Shown here one piece after another: positions 7,438 through 14,016 of a DNA stretch of 37,827 nucleotides. The notes under the pieces were generated by a model. It made no database searches. It saw nothing but the letters and a program-made list of their open reading frames with translations, and was not told where the DNA came from. Numbering within the stretch: position 1 is the first letter of the stretch; every line of letters starts with the position of its first letter. Origin of the DNA: Acholeplasmatales bacterium (GTDB lineage Bacteria > Bacillota_I > Bacilli_A > Izemoplasmatales > Hujiaoplasmataceae); the NCBI GenBank assembly GCA_003477305.1, contig DMTN01000054.1:29121-66947 (forward strand). Reading direction: 5' to 3'. The translations under genes and the position numbers were made by a program.

Positions 7438-8697
7438 ATGATTTCGAAAAGCCTCGTGATCATCGGCGGCGGACCCGCCGGGCTCGCCGCCGCAATCGCC
7501 GCCTATGACGCCGGAGAACGCGACATCCTCGTTCTCGAACGCGATTGTGTCCTCGGCGGGATCTTGAACCAGTGCATCCACAACGGCTTCGGCCTGCATA
7601 CGTTCAAAGAAGAACTGACCGGTCCGGAATATTCCGCCCGTTACGTGCGAAAAGTCGAAGAACGCAAGATCGAAGCGAAACTCGATACGATGGTGATCGA
7701 CCTGTCGAACGATCGCATCGTCACCGCGATCAACGAGACCGACGGTCTCTTCCGGATTGCGGCCAAGGCGGTCATTTTGGCGATGGGCTGCCGCGAACGT
7801 CCGCGCGGCGCGCTCAACATCCCCGGCGCCCGGCCGGCCGGGATCTTTTCCGCCGGGACCGCGCAGCGCTTTGTCAACATCGAAGGCTACATGCCGGGCC
7901 GCGAGATCGTCATCCTCGGTTCCGGCGACATCGGCCTCATCATGGCGCGCCGGCTCACCCTCGAAGGCGCGAAAGTCCGGATGGTCTGTGAAATCATGCC
8001 CTATTCGGGCGGTCTCAAACGCAACATCGTGCAGTGCCTCGACGACTACGACATCCCGCTCCGACTCTCCCATACCGTGACGAAAATCCATGGCAAAGAC
8101 CGTGTCGAAGGTGTCAGCGTCGCCGCCGTCGACGACAATCGCATGCCGATCGCCGGTACCGAAGAATTCGTTTCCTGCGACACCCTCCTGCTTTCGGTCG
8201 GGCTTATCCCCGAAAACGAACTGACCCGCAAGGCGGGCGTCGCGATCAATCCGAAAACCCAGGGGGCGATCGTCGACGAAAGTCTTGAGACCACCATTCC
8301 CGGGATCTTCGCCGCCGGCAACGTCCTCCACGTCCACGACCTCGTCGACCATGTCTCGACGGAAGCCGAACTCGCCGGCAAAAATGCCGTCCGTTTCATC
8401 CGCGGCCTCGACAAGGGATCCTCCGCCGTCGCTATCGAAACCGGCTTCGGCGTCCGCTATACCGTTCCGTCGCGCGTCCATCCGGCGGCGGCGACGGCGA
8501 TCACGACGATCCGCTTCCGGACCGACAACGTCTACCGGGACAGCTATCTCTCGGTCCTGCTTGACGACGAACGGGTCCAACATCTGAAGAAGCGCATCCT
8601 CACGCCCGGCGAGATGGAAGAAGTCCTGATTCCCGCCAAATGGCTATTGACGCGCCCCGGACTGAAAAAAATCACCATTTTGGTCGAGAAGGAGTGA
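7438..8697 (+). CDS. FAD/NAD-dependent oxidoreductase subunit (GlpB-like partner)
   Basis: A 419-residue pyridine-nucleotide-disulfide-type flavoprotein. It has an N-terminal FAD motif VIIGGGPAGLAAAIAAYDAG (residues ~6-25), the family-specific LNQCIHNGFGLHTF segment with a conserved Cys, a second dinucleotide fold VILGSGDIGLIMARRL (about 157-172) and a closing FAD motif (TTIPGIFAAGNVLHVHDL). The last ~60 residues form an extra tail that probably contacts a partner. In the trio it is the likely NAD(H)-side or electron-transfer subunit next to the DAO flavoprotein. It starts 10 nt after the upstream stop with GGCGGAG as ribosome binding site, and the DUF1667 gene follows 5 nt after its end. Function as part of an anaerobic glycerol-3-phosphate dehydrogenase is inferred from gene order. 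Confidence 0.82.
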   Translation: MISKSLVIIGGGPAGLAAAIAAYDAGERDILVLERDCVLGGILNQCIHNGFGLHTFKEELTGPEYSARYVRKVEERKIEAKLDTMVIDLSNDRIVTAINETDGLFRIAAKAVILAMGCRERPRGALNIPGARPAGIFSAGTAQRFVNIEGYMPGREIVILGSGDIGLIMARRLTLEGAKVRMVCEIMPYSGGLKRNIVQCLDDYDIPLRLSHTVTKIHGKDRVEGVSVAAVDDNRMPIAGTEEFVSCDTLLLSVGLIPENELTRKAGVAINPKTQGAIVDESLETTIPGIFAAGNVLHVHDLVDHVSTEAELAGKNAVRFIRGLDKGSSAVAIETGFGVRYTVPSRVHPAAATAITTIRFRTDNVYRDSYLSVLLDDERVQHLKKRILTPGEMEEVLIPAKWLLTRPGLKKITILVEKE

Positions 8698-8702
8698 CAC
8701 CG

Positions 8703-9071
8703 ATGAGCGAAAAAAAAGAACTGACCTGCATCGGGTGTCCGATGGGCTGCCAGATGGAGGTCACGCTGGAAAACGGCGTGATCAAATCGATCGCGGGAGC
8801 CACCTGCAAAAAGGGAGAACTCTATGCGGCCAAAGAAGTCGTCGATCCCCGCCGCATCATCACCTCGATCCTTCCGGTCGACGGCGGGATCTACGCCATG
8901 GCACCGGTAAAAACCGCCACCGACATTCCCAAGGGCGACATCAGGAAGTGCATGGAATGCCTGAAGACGATCCGCATCGACGCGCCCGTGTCGATCGGCC
9001 AGGTGATCGTCGCCGATCTCGGCGGAACCGGCGTCGCGCTCATCGCGACGCGCGACATCCCCAAACGTTAG
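8703..9071 (+). CDS. DUF1667 cysteine-rich protein, third subunit of the flavoprotein trio
   Basis: A 122-residue protein with two cysteine clusters: C9-x2-C12-x3-C16 plus C35 near the N-terminus (CIGCPMGC is the DUF1667 hallmark) and C83-x2-C86 in the C-terminal half. The N-terminal four cysteines could hold an FeS cluster; the CMEC pair could be redox-active or bind metal. The central GELYAAKEVVDPRRIITS region resembles the molybdopterin-oxidoreductase-like fold reported for this family. It is always seen beside the two flavoproteins upstream, and here starts 5 nt after the second. It probably serves as the small electron-transfer subunit; this is family knowledge and inference, not proof. 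Confidence 0.8.
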   Translation: MSEKKELTCIGCPMGCQMEVTLENGVIKSIAGATCKKGELYAAKEVVDPRRIITSILPVDGGIYAMAPVKTATDIPKGDIRKCMECLKTIRIDAPVSIGQVIVADLGGTGVALIATRDIPKR

Positions 9072-9073
9072 CC

Positions 9074-9535
9074 ATGTCGCACTATCGCCACGATACCGTC
9101 CACGGTCCCGTCGGGATCGAAACCGACGACCATGAAATTCTCGCGATCAAGGTCGGCGACACCCGACCGACGACGGACCCGGCCGTGCCGCTTGCCGTGG
9201 AAGCGGCGCGCCAGATCGACGAATTCTATGCCGGCAAGCGCAAGCGTCTCGACTTGCCGTTTACGATCGAAGGCACCGAATTTCAAAAACGCGTCGTGAT
9301 CGCGGTCACGCGCATTCCCTATGGCGAGACTCGCTCGTACGCCGAAATCGCCCGCGCCGCCGGACATCCGAACGCCTTCCGCGCCGTCGGCAGCGTGATG
9401 GCCGCCAATGAGATGCATCTGCTCGTTCCCTGTCACCGCGTCGTGAAAAGCGGTGGCGCGACGGGCCTTTACGGCGGCGGCGAATCGTTCAAGGAAATGC
9501 TGCTTGCCTTTGAAGCGGAGCATCGGGATCGTTGA
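9074..9535 (+). CDS. ogt: Methylated-DNA--protein-cysteine methyltransferase
   Basis: A 153-residue DNA-repair protein that removes methyl groups from O6-methylguanine by irreversible transfer to its own cysteine. The active site PCHRVV is present with Cys120, preceded by the helix-turn-helix region (IPYGETRSYAEIARAAGHPNA) that carries the Arg finger and recognition helix. Length and domain order (N-terminal RNase-H-like part then the DNA-binding domain) match Ogt/MGMT. The ATG is 2 nt after the DUF1667 stop and has no good ribosome binding site, so expression by coupling to the flavoprotein operon is likely. A nested hairpin followed by T-rich sequence about 60 nt downstream may end this operon. 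Confidence 0.93.
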   Translation: MSHYRHDTVHGPVGIETDDHEILAIKVGDTRPTTDPAVPLAVEAARQIDEFYAGKRKRLDLPFTIEGTEFQKRVVIAVTRIPYGETRSYAEIARAAGHPNAFRAVGSVMAANEMHLLVPCHRVVKSGGATGLYGGGESFKEMLLAFEAEHRDR

Positions 9536-9575
9536 AGAAAACGGTTCCTTTCCGACGAATCGCCGCAAAAGCGAT

Positions 9576-9604
9576 TTGACATTGTCATGGGTAAGGACTA
9601 TAAT
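9576..9604 (+). promoter_or_regulatory. Consensus sigma-70 promoter of feoAB
   Basis: A perfect TTGACA (9576-9581), 17-bp spacer and perfect TATAAT (9599-9604). It is the only full-consensus promoter in the window, as expected for a gene held off by a strong repressor. Two related palindromes follow at 9605 and 9649. Confidence 0.93.
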
Positions 9605-9632
9605 GTTAGCGTAGACTAACAAAGTAGTCCTT
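9593..9632. repeat. Nested inverted repeat spanning the feo -10 box and operator; possible terminator for upstream transcripts
   Basis: AAGGACTA (9593-9600) is the reverse complement of TAGTCCTT (9625-9632); between them sits GTTAG-CGTAGA-CTAAC (9605-9620). As RNA made from upstream, this folds into a long stem with one 4x4 internal loop (two of whose pairs could form) and is followed by ATTTTTT (9633-9639), like an intrinsic terminator. As DNA it encloses the -10 box. The feo transcript itself starts inside it, so it would not contain the full hairpin. Confidence 0.55.
9605..9620. promoter_or_regulatory. Candidate iron-regulator operator 1 (feo)
   Basis: GTTAGCGTAGACTAAC begins directly after the -10 box and has 5-bp GTTAG/CTAAC arms. 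The arms and 16-bp length equal those of the second palindrome at 9649. The TTAG...CTAA core resembles sites of the DtxR/IdeR/MntR family, and a DtxR-type gene lies at the other end of feoAB. Confidence 0.7.
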
Positions 9633-9648
9633 ATTTTTTCAAATGTGA

Positions 9649-9664
9649 GTTAGCGCACGCTAAC
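9649..9664. promoter_or_regulatory. Candidate iron-regulator operator 2 (feo)
   Basis: GTTAGCG-CA-CGCTAAC is a perfect 7-bp inverted repeat lying 44 bp after operator 1 (about four helical turns) and 6 bp before the GAGGG ribosome binding region of feoA. Same-face spacing would allow cooperative binding by two repressor dimers. Confidence 0.7.
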
Positions 9665-9682
9665 TATAAAGAGGGAATCGAT

Positions 9683-9916
9683 ATGACTTTACAGGACATC
9701 AAGCCGGGACAAGTTTGCGTGATTACGGAGATCCGCTGCGACAATCTGCGCAAGCGGATCATCGATATGGGACTGACGACGGGTACGACCGTCGCGGTCA
9801 AGAAACTCGCACCGCTCGGCGATCCGATGGAAATCATCGTCCGAGGATATCTGCTCACGCTTCGGAAGACCGAGGCGCGCCACATCGAAGTGGTGCGGAA
9901 GGAGGCGGGAGCATGA
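9683..9916 (+). CDS. feoA: Ferrous iron transport protein FeoA
   Basis: A 77-residue SH3-like cytosolic protein that supports FeoB-mediated Fe2+ uptake. Family features include the opening GQVCVITEI, the central RKRIIDMGLTTGTTVAVKKLAPLGDPMEIIVRGYLLTLR, where the MGL(T)xGxxV and GDP(M/I)E blocks are diagnostic, and the end RKTEARHIEV. Length is standard (75-85). GAGGG lies about 8 nt before the ATG. Its TGA stop overlaps the feoB start (ATGA), giving tight coupling. Two operator-like palindromes between promoter and gene suggest repression in iron-replete cells. Confidence 0.95.
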   Translation: MTLQDIKPGQVCVITEIRCDNLRKRIIDMGLTTGTTVAVKKLAPLGDPMEIIVRGYLLTLRKTEARHIEVVRKEAGA

Positions 9917-12249
9917 GCGAAGCACAAAAAAAACCAAGCGCGAAACCATCTTTCCACGACCATGAAACCATCGGCGCCCAAAAACGCCATGGGCGGGTCG
10001 GATGCGTTGATTGCGTCGAACCGGCCGTTGAGCATGGGGAATCTCACGGTCACGGAAACGGTCGTCGCCGCAGATTCGCGGCCGCCGACGGAAAAGCCGC
10101 GATTCAAATCGCCCTTGTCGGCAATCCGAACAGCGGCAAGACCACGCTCTTCAACGGGCTCACCGGTTCCAATCAGTATGTCGGCAACTGGCCGGGAGTG
10201 ACTGTCGAGAAAAAAGCCGGAAAGGTTTCGATCGGCGACATCGACGCGGAAGTCACCGACCTTCCCGGCATCTATTCGCTGTCGACGATATCGCTCGAGG
10301 AAGAAATCACGGTCGACTTCATCGCTGCCCGCAAAATGAACCTGATCGTCAACATCGTCGATGCCTCCAATCTCGAACGCAATCTATTCCTGACATTCCA
10401 GCTGCTCGACGCGAGAGTCCCCGTAATCATCGCCCTGAACTGCATGGACATCGTCGAAAAGCGGATGGATCGGCTCGATATCGCGAAGCTGGAACAGCGT
10501 CTCGGCGTCCCGGTGGTTCCGATCACCGCATCGAAACGATCCGGTCTCGGCGAATTGATCCGCCGGATCGGCACCTACGCCTGGGCGGTGCCGGAACCTC
10601 GAGCTCTCTATTCGCCATCGATTGAAGCTCTCATCGAGCGGTTCGCCGCTGTCACGGGCGACCGTTTGACCGCCGTCCGATGCATCGAGGACGGTGAAAA
10701 AGCGATTGCGAAGACAGTCCTGTCCGATACTCGGAAAGAACGTCTCACGGCGCTCCTGGATGAAGCGCGAAATGCCTCGACGATCGATTTCGACATGGTG
10801 ATCCCCAACGATCGATATGATCAAATCATCGCCATCGTCGGCGATACGATGAAAAAGGCGGATGTGACGAAACTCACCTCGACCGATCGCATCGACCGCG
10901 TCCTGACCCACCGCTTCTTCGGCATTCCGCTGTTTTTGATCATCATGTTCACGGTCTTCTGGCTTGCCTTCGGTCCCCTCGGAACCGCCGTGACGGATGG
11001 CTTCGTTTTTCTCGTCAATCTGCTTTTCGGGTTGGTCGCAAACGGCATCAACGCTCTCGGAATGGCTCCATGGGTCACCAGTCTCGTCAACAACGCCGTC
11101 TTCGGCGGGCTCGCCGCCGTCCTTGGATTTTTGCCACAGCTGGCGATTCTCTTTTTGTTTCTCTCGGTCCTTGAAGACACCGGTTACATGGCGCGGGCGG
11201 CCTTTATCATGGACCGCGCGCTCCGCAAATTCGGGCTGTCCGGAAAATCGTTCATCCCGATGTTGCTCGGCTTCGGCTGCAGCGTCCCGGCGATGGCCGC
11301 GACGCGCACGCTCGACCAGGCGGAAGACCGCAAGATCACGACGATGATCATTCCGTTCGTCTCCTGCGGCGCAAAGGCCCCGATCTACGGCGTCATCGCC
11401 GGCGCCCTGTTCGCCGCATCCGCCTACTACGTCGTGTTCTCGATGTATCTTCTCGGCATCCTCGTCGCGTTGTTCTCGGCCGTGCTGTTCAAGAAGACGG
11501 TGCTCAAGAGCGCCTCAGCGAACTATCTGATGGAACTTCCCGAGTACCGCATGCCCACTATGAAGAACACCTTTCTACACACATGGGAACGGGTCAAGGG
11601 ATTTGTCGTCAAAGCGGGAACGGTTTTGCTCGGAGCGTTCATCGTGATCTGGTTTCTTTCCTATTTCGGAACCGTCGACGGGGTGTTTCGTTTGCTTGCG
11701 GCGGAGGAAATCGAGCACAGTCTGCTCGGCGCGATCGGAAAGGCGATCCTGCCGCTGTTCCGTCCGATCGGCTTCACCGACTGGCGTGCGACCGTTGCCG
11801 TTCTGACCGGTTTCGTCGCCAAAGAATCGGTCGTCGGCACCCTCGGCATCCTCTACGGCGTCGCGGGCGACGCCGTCGTCAACGGCGCGCTTCTGTACCC
11901 GGCGATCCGCGCCGCATTCACGCCGCTTCAGGCATATTCGTTCATGGCGTTCGCCCTGCTTTCGGCTCCGTGCATCGCCGCGCTCGCCGCGATGAAGAAG
12001 GAACTTGGCGCGTGGAAGTGGTTCTTGTTCATCCTCGCCTATGAAATGGCCGTGGCTTACCTCGTTTCGCTCGCGATCTACCAGATCGGTTCGCTCGGCA
12101 GCGGCGGGATCTTCACCGCACTGTTTCTCATCGGTGCGGCCTTCATCGTTTTCGGAACGATCCGCGGCGCGATCCGCCGCAAGGGCTCTTGCGCATCCTG
12201 TTACGGCTGCTCGGCTTCGGGGGCCTGCGAAGACGAACGTCGTCAATGA
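9913..12249 (+). CDS. feoB: Ferrous iron transporter FeoB with Cys/His-rich tails
   Basis: A 778-residue inner-membrane Fe2+ transporter with an N-terminal G domain. G1 is GNPNSGKT (70-77), G3 is DLPGIYS and G4 is NCMD; the helical membrane part follows from about residue 335 with typical Gate motifs (LGFGCSVPAM, and VAKESVVGTLG). Unusual are the ends. Ahead of the G domain is a ~60-residue extension with C31-x2-C34, H41, H45 and H47 and a run of arginines. The C-terminus carries four clustered cysteines (CASCYGC...C) in the last ~20 residues. Both could bind metal; C-terminal cysteines occur in other FeoBs, often where FeoC is missing, and no feoC is present here. The start overlaps the feoA stop. 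Confidence 0.95.
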   Translation: MSEAQKKPSAKPSFHDHETIGAQKRHGRVGCVDCVEPAVEHGESHGHGNGRRRRFAAADGKAAIQIALVGNPNSGKTTLFNGLTGSNQYVGNWPGVTVEKKAGKVSIGDIDAEVTDLPGIYSLSTISLEEEITVDFIAARKMNLIVNIVDASNLERNLFLTFQLLDARVPVIIALNCMDIVEKRMDRLDIAKLEQRLGVPVVPITASKRSGLGELIRRIGTYAWAVPEPRALYSPSIEALIERFAAVTGDRLTAVRCIEDGEKAIAKTVLSDTRKERLTALLDEARNASTIDFDMVIPNDRYDQIIAIVGDTMKKADVTKLTSTDRIDRVLTHRFFGIPLFLIIMFTVFWLAFGPLGTAVTDGFVFLVNLLFGLVANGINALGMAPWVTSLVNNAVFGGLAAVLGFLPQLAILFLFLSVLEDTGYMARAAFIMDRALRKFGLSGKSFIPMLLGFGCSVPAMAATRTLDQAEDRKITTMIIPFVSCGAKAPIYGVIAGALFAASAYYVVFSMYLLGILVALFSAVLFKKTVLKSASANYLMELPEYRMPTMKNTFLHTWERVKGFVVKAGTVLLGAFIVIWFLSYFGTVDGVFRLLAAEEIEHSLLGAIGKAILPLFRPIGFTDWRATVAVLTGFVAKESVVGTLGILYGVAGDAVVNGALLYPAIRAAFTPLQAYSFMAFALLSAPCIAALAAMKKELGAWKWFLFILAYEMAVAYLVSLAIYQIGSLGSGGIFTALFLIGAAFIVFGTIRGAIRRKGSCASCYGCSASGACEDERRQ

Positions 12250-12254
12250 AAAAT

Positions 12255-12282
12255 GACGCCGCGCTTGTTTATGCGCGGCGTC
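12255..12282. repeat. 10-bp inverted repeat between feoB and the DtxR-type gene
   Basis: GACGCCGCGC (12255-12264) pairs perfectly with GCGCGGCGTC (12273-12282) around TTGTTTAT. No T tract follows on the plus strand, so termination of feoB is uncertain. The loop contains the -35 hexamer of the next promoter, so it could also influence that promoter. Confidence 0.6.
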
Positions 12283-12293
12283 CGTACTATAAT
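12265..12293 (+). promoter_or_regulatory. Promoter of the DtxR-family gene
   Basis: TTGTTT (12265-12270), 17-bp spacer, TATAAT (12288-12293). The -35 is inside the loop of the 12255-12282 inverted repeat. It gives the regulator its own transcription, independent of feoAB; no GTTAG palindrome is seen here. Confidence 0.75.
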
Positions 12294-12325
12294 GATTTTA
12301 TCCCATCCAGAAAAAGGTGAACTCC

Positions 12326-12712
12326 GTGACGACGATCTGTCCGCGTTTCAGCGAATCATTGGAAGACTATCTCGAAGCGATCGAAATGCTCGGCGGCAAA
12401 AACGTGCGGAGCGTCGACATCGCCAACAAGCTCGGCGTCGCGAAGGCATCGGTCAACCGCGCCGTGAACACCCTGATCGCCAACGGCCTCGTCGCGAAGG
12501 AACCCTACGGCGACATCAGCCTGACCCCGGCCGGGATCGTCACCTCGGAAAACGTCTTGCGGAAGCATCTCGTCATCAAACGGCTGCTCGTCGAGGTCCT
12601 CGGCGTGGATGAACACGTGGCCGAAGGGGAAGCCTGCGGGATCGAGCACAACATCTCCGACGATACGCTTGCACGGTTCGAAAAACTTCTTCAAGAACAG
12701 ACCAAAAAATGA
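12326..12712 (+). CDS. DtxR-family iron-type metal-dependent repressor (short form)
   Basis: A 128-residue two-domain regulator: a winged helix (residues ~5-62; VRSVDIANKLGVAKASVNRAVNTL is the recognition part) and a dimer/metal domain. It lacks the SH3 domain of DtxR/IdeR, like MntR (~142 aa), but is slightly shorter at the C-terminus. Metal ligands can be aligned: the EDYLE segment, a conserved His in LRKHLV, and C104, E107, H108 in EACGIEH. The Cys matches C102 of DtxR, where MntR has Glu99, arguing for Fe2+ rather than Mn2+. GTG at 12326 is chosen because AAGGTG ends 6 nt upstream; an in-frame GTG at 12317 overlaps that site. It probably binds the feo palindromes. Confidence 0.87.
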   Translation: MTTICPRFSESLEDYLEAIEMLGGKNVRSVDIANKLGVAKASVNRAVNTLIANGLVAKEPYGDISLTPAGIVTSENVLRKHLVIKRLLVEVLGVDEHVAEGEACGIEHNISDDTLARFEKLLQEQTKK

Positions 12713-12713
12713 C

Positions 12714-12739
12714 AAAGTCCGCCTTTGAGGGCGGACTTT
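12714..12739. terminator. Bidirectional terminator between the convergent DtxR-type and LacI-type genes
   Basis: AAAGTCCGCC (12714-12723) and GGCGGACTTT (12730-12739) form a perfect 10-bp stem with a TTTGAG loop. T-rich sequence (TTTCGTTTA) follows on the plus strand and A-rich sequence precedes it, giving a T tract for the minus strand, so it can serve both genes. Confidence 0.88.
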
Positions 12740-12742
12740 CGT

Positions 12743-13711
12743 TTACTTGGTGGTTTCGCGTTCGATCAACGTGACGTCGATCTGCTGGTGGAACCGCTCG
12801 ATCGGTTCTTTGTTCATCAGTTTCACGAGCGTTTCGACGGCGTAATGGCCGATTTTCTCGGAGGACTGCGCAATCGTCGTCAGTTTCGGGGAGAAGATGC
12901 GCGATAGTTCGATGTTGTCGAAACCGATCACCTGGACGTCGTCGGGAACGCTGCGCCCGGCTTTCTTGAGGGATTGGATCACGTTCAGGGCGATGATGTC
13001 GGAATCGCAGAAGATGCCGTCGCAATCAAGGTTGGAGTTGACGACGTTCTGGATGTCTTCCTGCGACGGGTTCTTGAAGTCGAGGTCGAAGCTGAAGTTG
13101 TAGATCTTGTTCTTCTCGAGCACCGACTTGAAGCCGGCGGTACGGTCCTGGACCGGCATGAGTACCGACGGTCCGCGGAAGTGGATGATCTTCTTGCATC
13201 CGCAGGTGACCAGTTTCTGGGCCGCGAGGCGGCCGCCCATCACGTTGTTCGAAGTGACGGAGGGAACGTCTTCGGTGAGTTTGTGGTCGATCGCGATGAT
13301 CGGGATGTTCAGGCTCTTGTAGTCCTGGATGCGGGTCGTGTTGGAAATCAGGATGATGCCGTCGATGTTGTACTGCTGAAACACCTGTAGGTAACGGGTT
13401 TCGCGTTCCTTGTTGTCCTGCGAGTTGCAAACCATCAGGCGGTAGTTGTGGTTGACGGTGATGTCCTCGATGACTTCGAGCAGTTCGGCGAAATAATAGG
13501 ACGTGAGATGCGGCACGATGATGCCGATGATGCGGGACTGCTTCTTGAATAGCGATCGGGCGAGTTCGTTGGGGACGTACTGCAGTTCCTTGATGGCGTC
13601 AAGCACGAGTTCCTTGGTGGTTTCGTTCACATACCCCTTTTTGTTGATGACGCGCGAGACGGTCGCGACGCTGACGTGGGCGATTTTTGCGACATCCTTG
13701 ATCGTTGCCAT
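12743..13711 (-). CDS. LacI-family transcriptional regulator
   Basis: A 322-residue repressor. The N-terminal helix-turn-helix (TIKDVAKIAHVSVATVSRVIN, residues 3-23) and hinge are typical, followed by a periplasmic-binding-protein-like sugar domain (RIIGIIVPHLTSYYFAELLEVIED...) and the FDNIELSRIFSPKLTTIAQ block. It has unusually many Asn and Lys residues for this GC-rich window. The gene is divergent from a GH13 carbohydrase, which is its most likely target, so maltodextrin or a related glucan is a reasonable effector guess. A GTGTGAA-AATGG-like purine-rich leader carries AAGGAT before the ATG. It converges on the DtxR-type gene across a shared terminator. Confidence 0.92.
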   Translation of the reverse strand: MATIKDVAKIAHVSVATVSRVINKKGYVNETTKELVLDAIKELQYVPNELARSLFKKQSRIIGIIVPHLTSYYFAELLEVIEDITVNHNYRLMVCNSQDNKERETRYLQVFQQYNIDGIILISNTTRIQDYKSLNIPIIAIDHKLTEDVPSVTSNNVMGGRLAAQKLVTCGCKKIIHFRGPSVLMPVQDRTAGFKSVLEKNKIYNFSFDLDFKNPSQEDIQNVVNSNLDCDGIFCDSDIIALNVIQSLKKAGRSVPDDVQVIGFDNIELSRIFSPKLTTIAQSSEKIGHYAVETLVKLMNKEPIERFHQQIDVTLIERETTK

Positions 13712-14016
13712 GGTTTCACATCCTTATCATAAATCACTGGTTTCATTATACGCCATTTTCATAGGGAAGAAAAGCATAAAAAGGCCTGTTTGACGAAAAA
13801 TTACATACGGCACGTCATATCCTTCCTGATGTGTAACGCCATTTTCACATCATCCTTCAACCTTCTCCGTCGAACAGCGAAACAGGCGGAAACACCGAGA
13901 AACGCAATATGCAACCTTTTACATCCCATGAACCGCACGACGGACTCGAAATGTCGTCTGGAATGGTGTATACTCTTTTTTGGAACGCCGCCGTCCGGCA
14001 AGAAAGGAAGCCCAAC
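13712..14016. promoter_or_regulatory. Divergent control region between the LacI regulator and the GH13 gene
   Basis: This 305-bp AT-richer spacer holds a minus-strand promoter for the regulator (TATAAT reads on the minus strand at 13745-13750, weak TTTTCT -35 at 13768-13773, 17-bp spacer) and a plus-strand -10 TATACT at 13969-13974 for the carbohydrase, with no good -35. The 12-mer ACGCCATTTTCA occurs twice, at 13750-13761 and 13836-13847. The carbohydrase ribosome binding site is GAAAGGAAG near 14002-14010. No convincing small gene is present; short frames here lack coding character. Confidence 0.55.

Noticed and set aside
7264..8583. 439-residue minus-strand open frame opposite the GlpB-like gene
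   Set aside because: No recognisable domain; charged Asp/Gly/Arg composition is typical of antisense frames in this GC range.
13909..14016. N-terminal extension of the GH13 enzyme to 465 residues
   Set aside because: The extension covers the -10 box region and has no family similarity; GGAAG fits ATG 14017.
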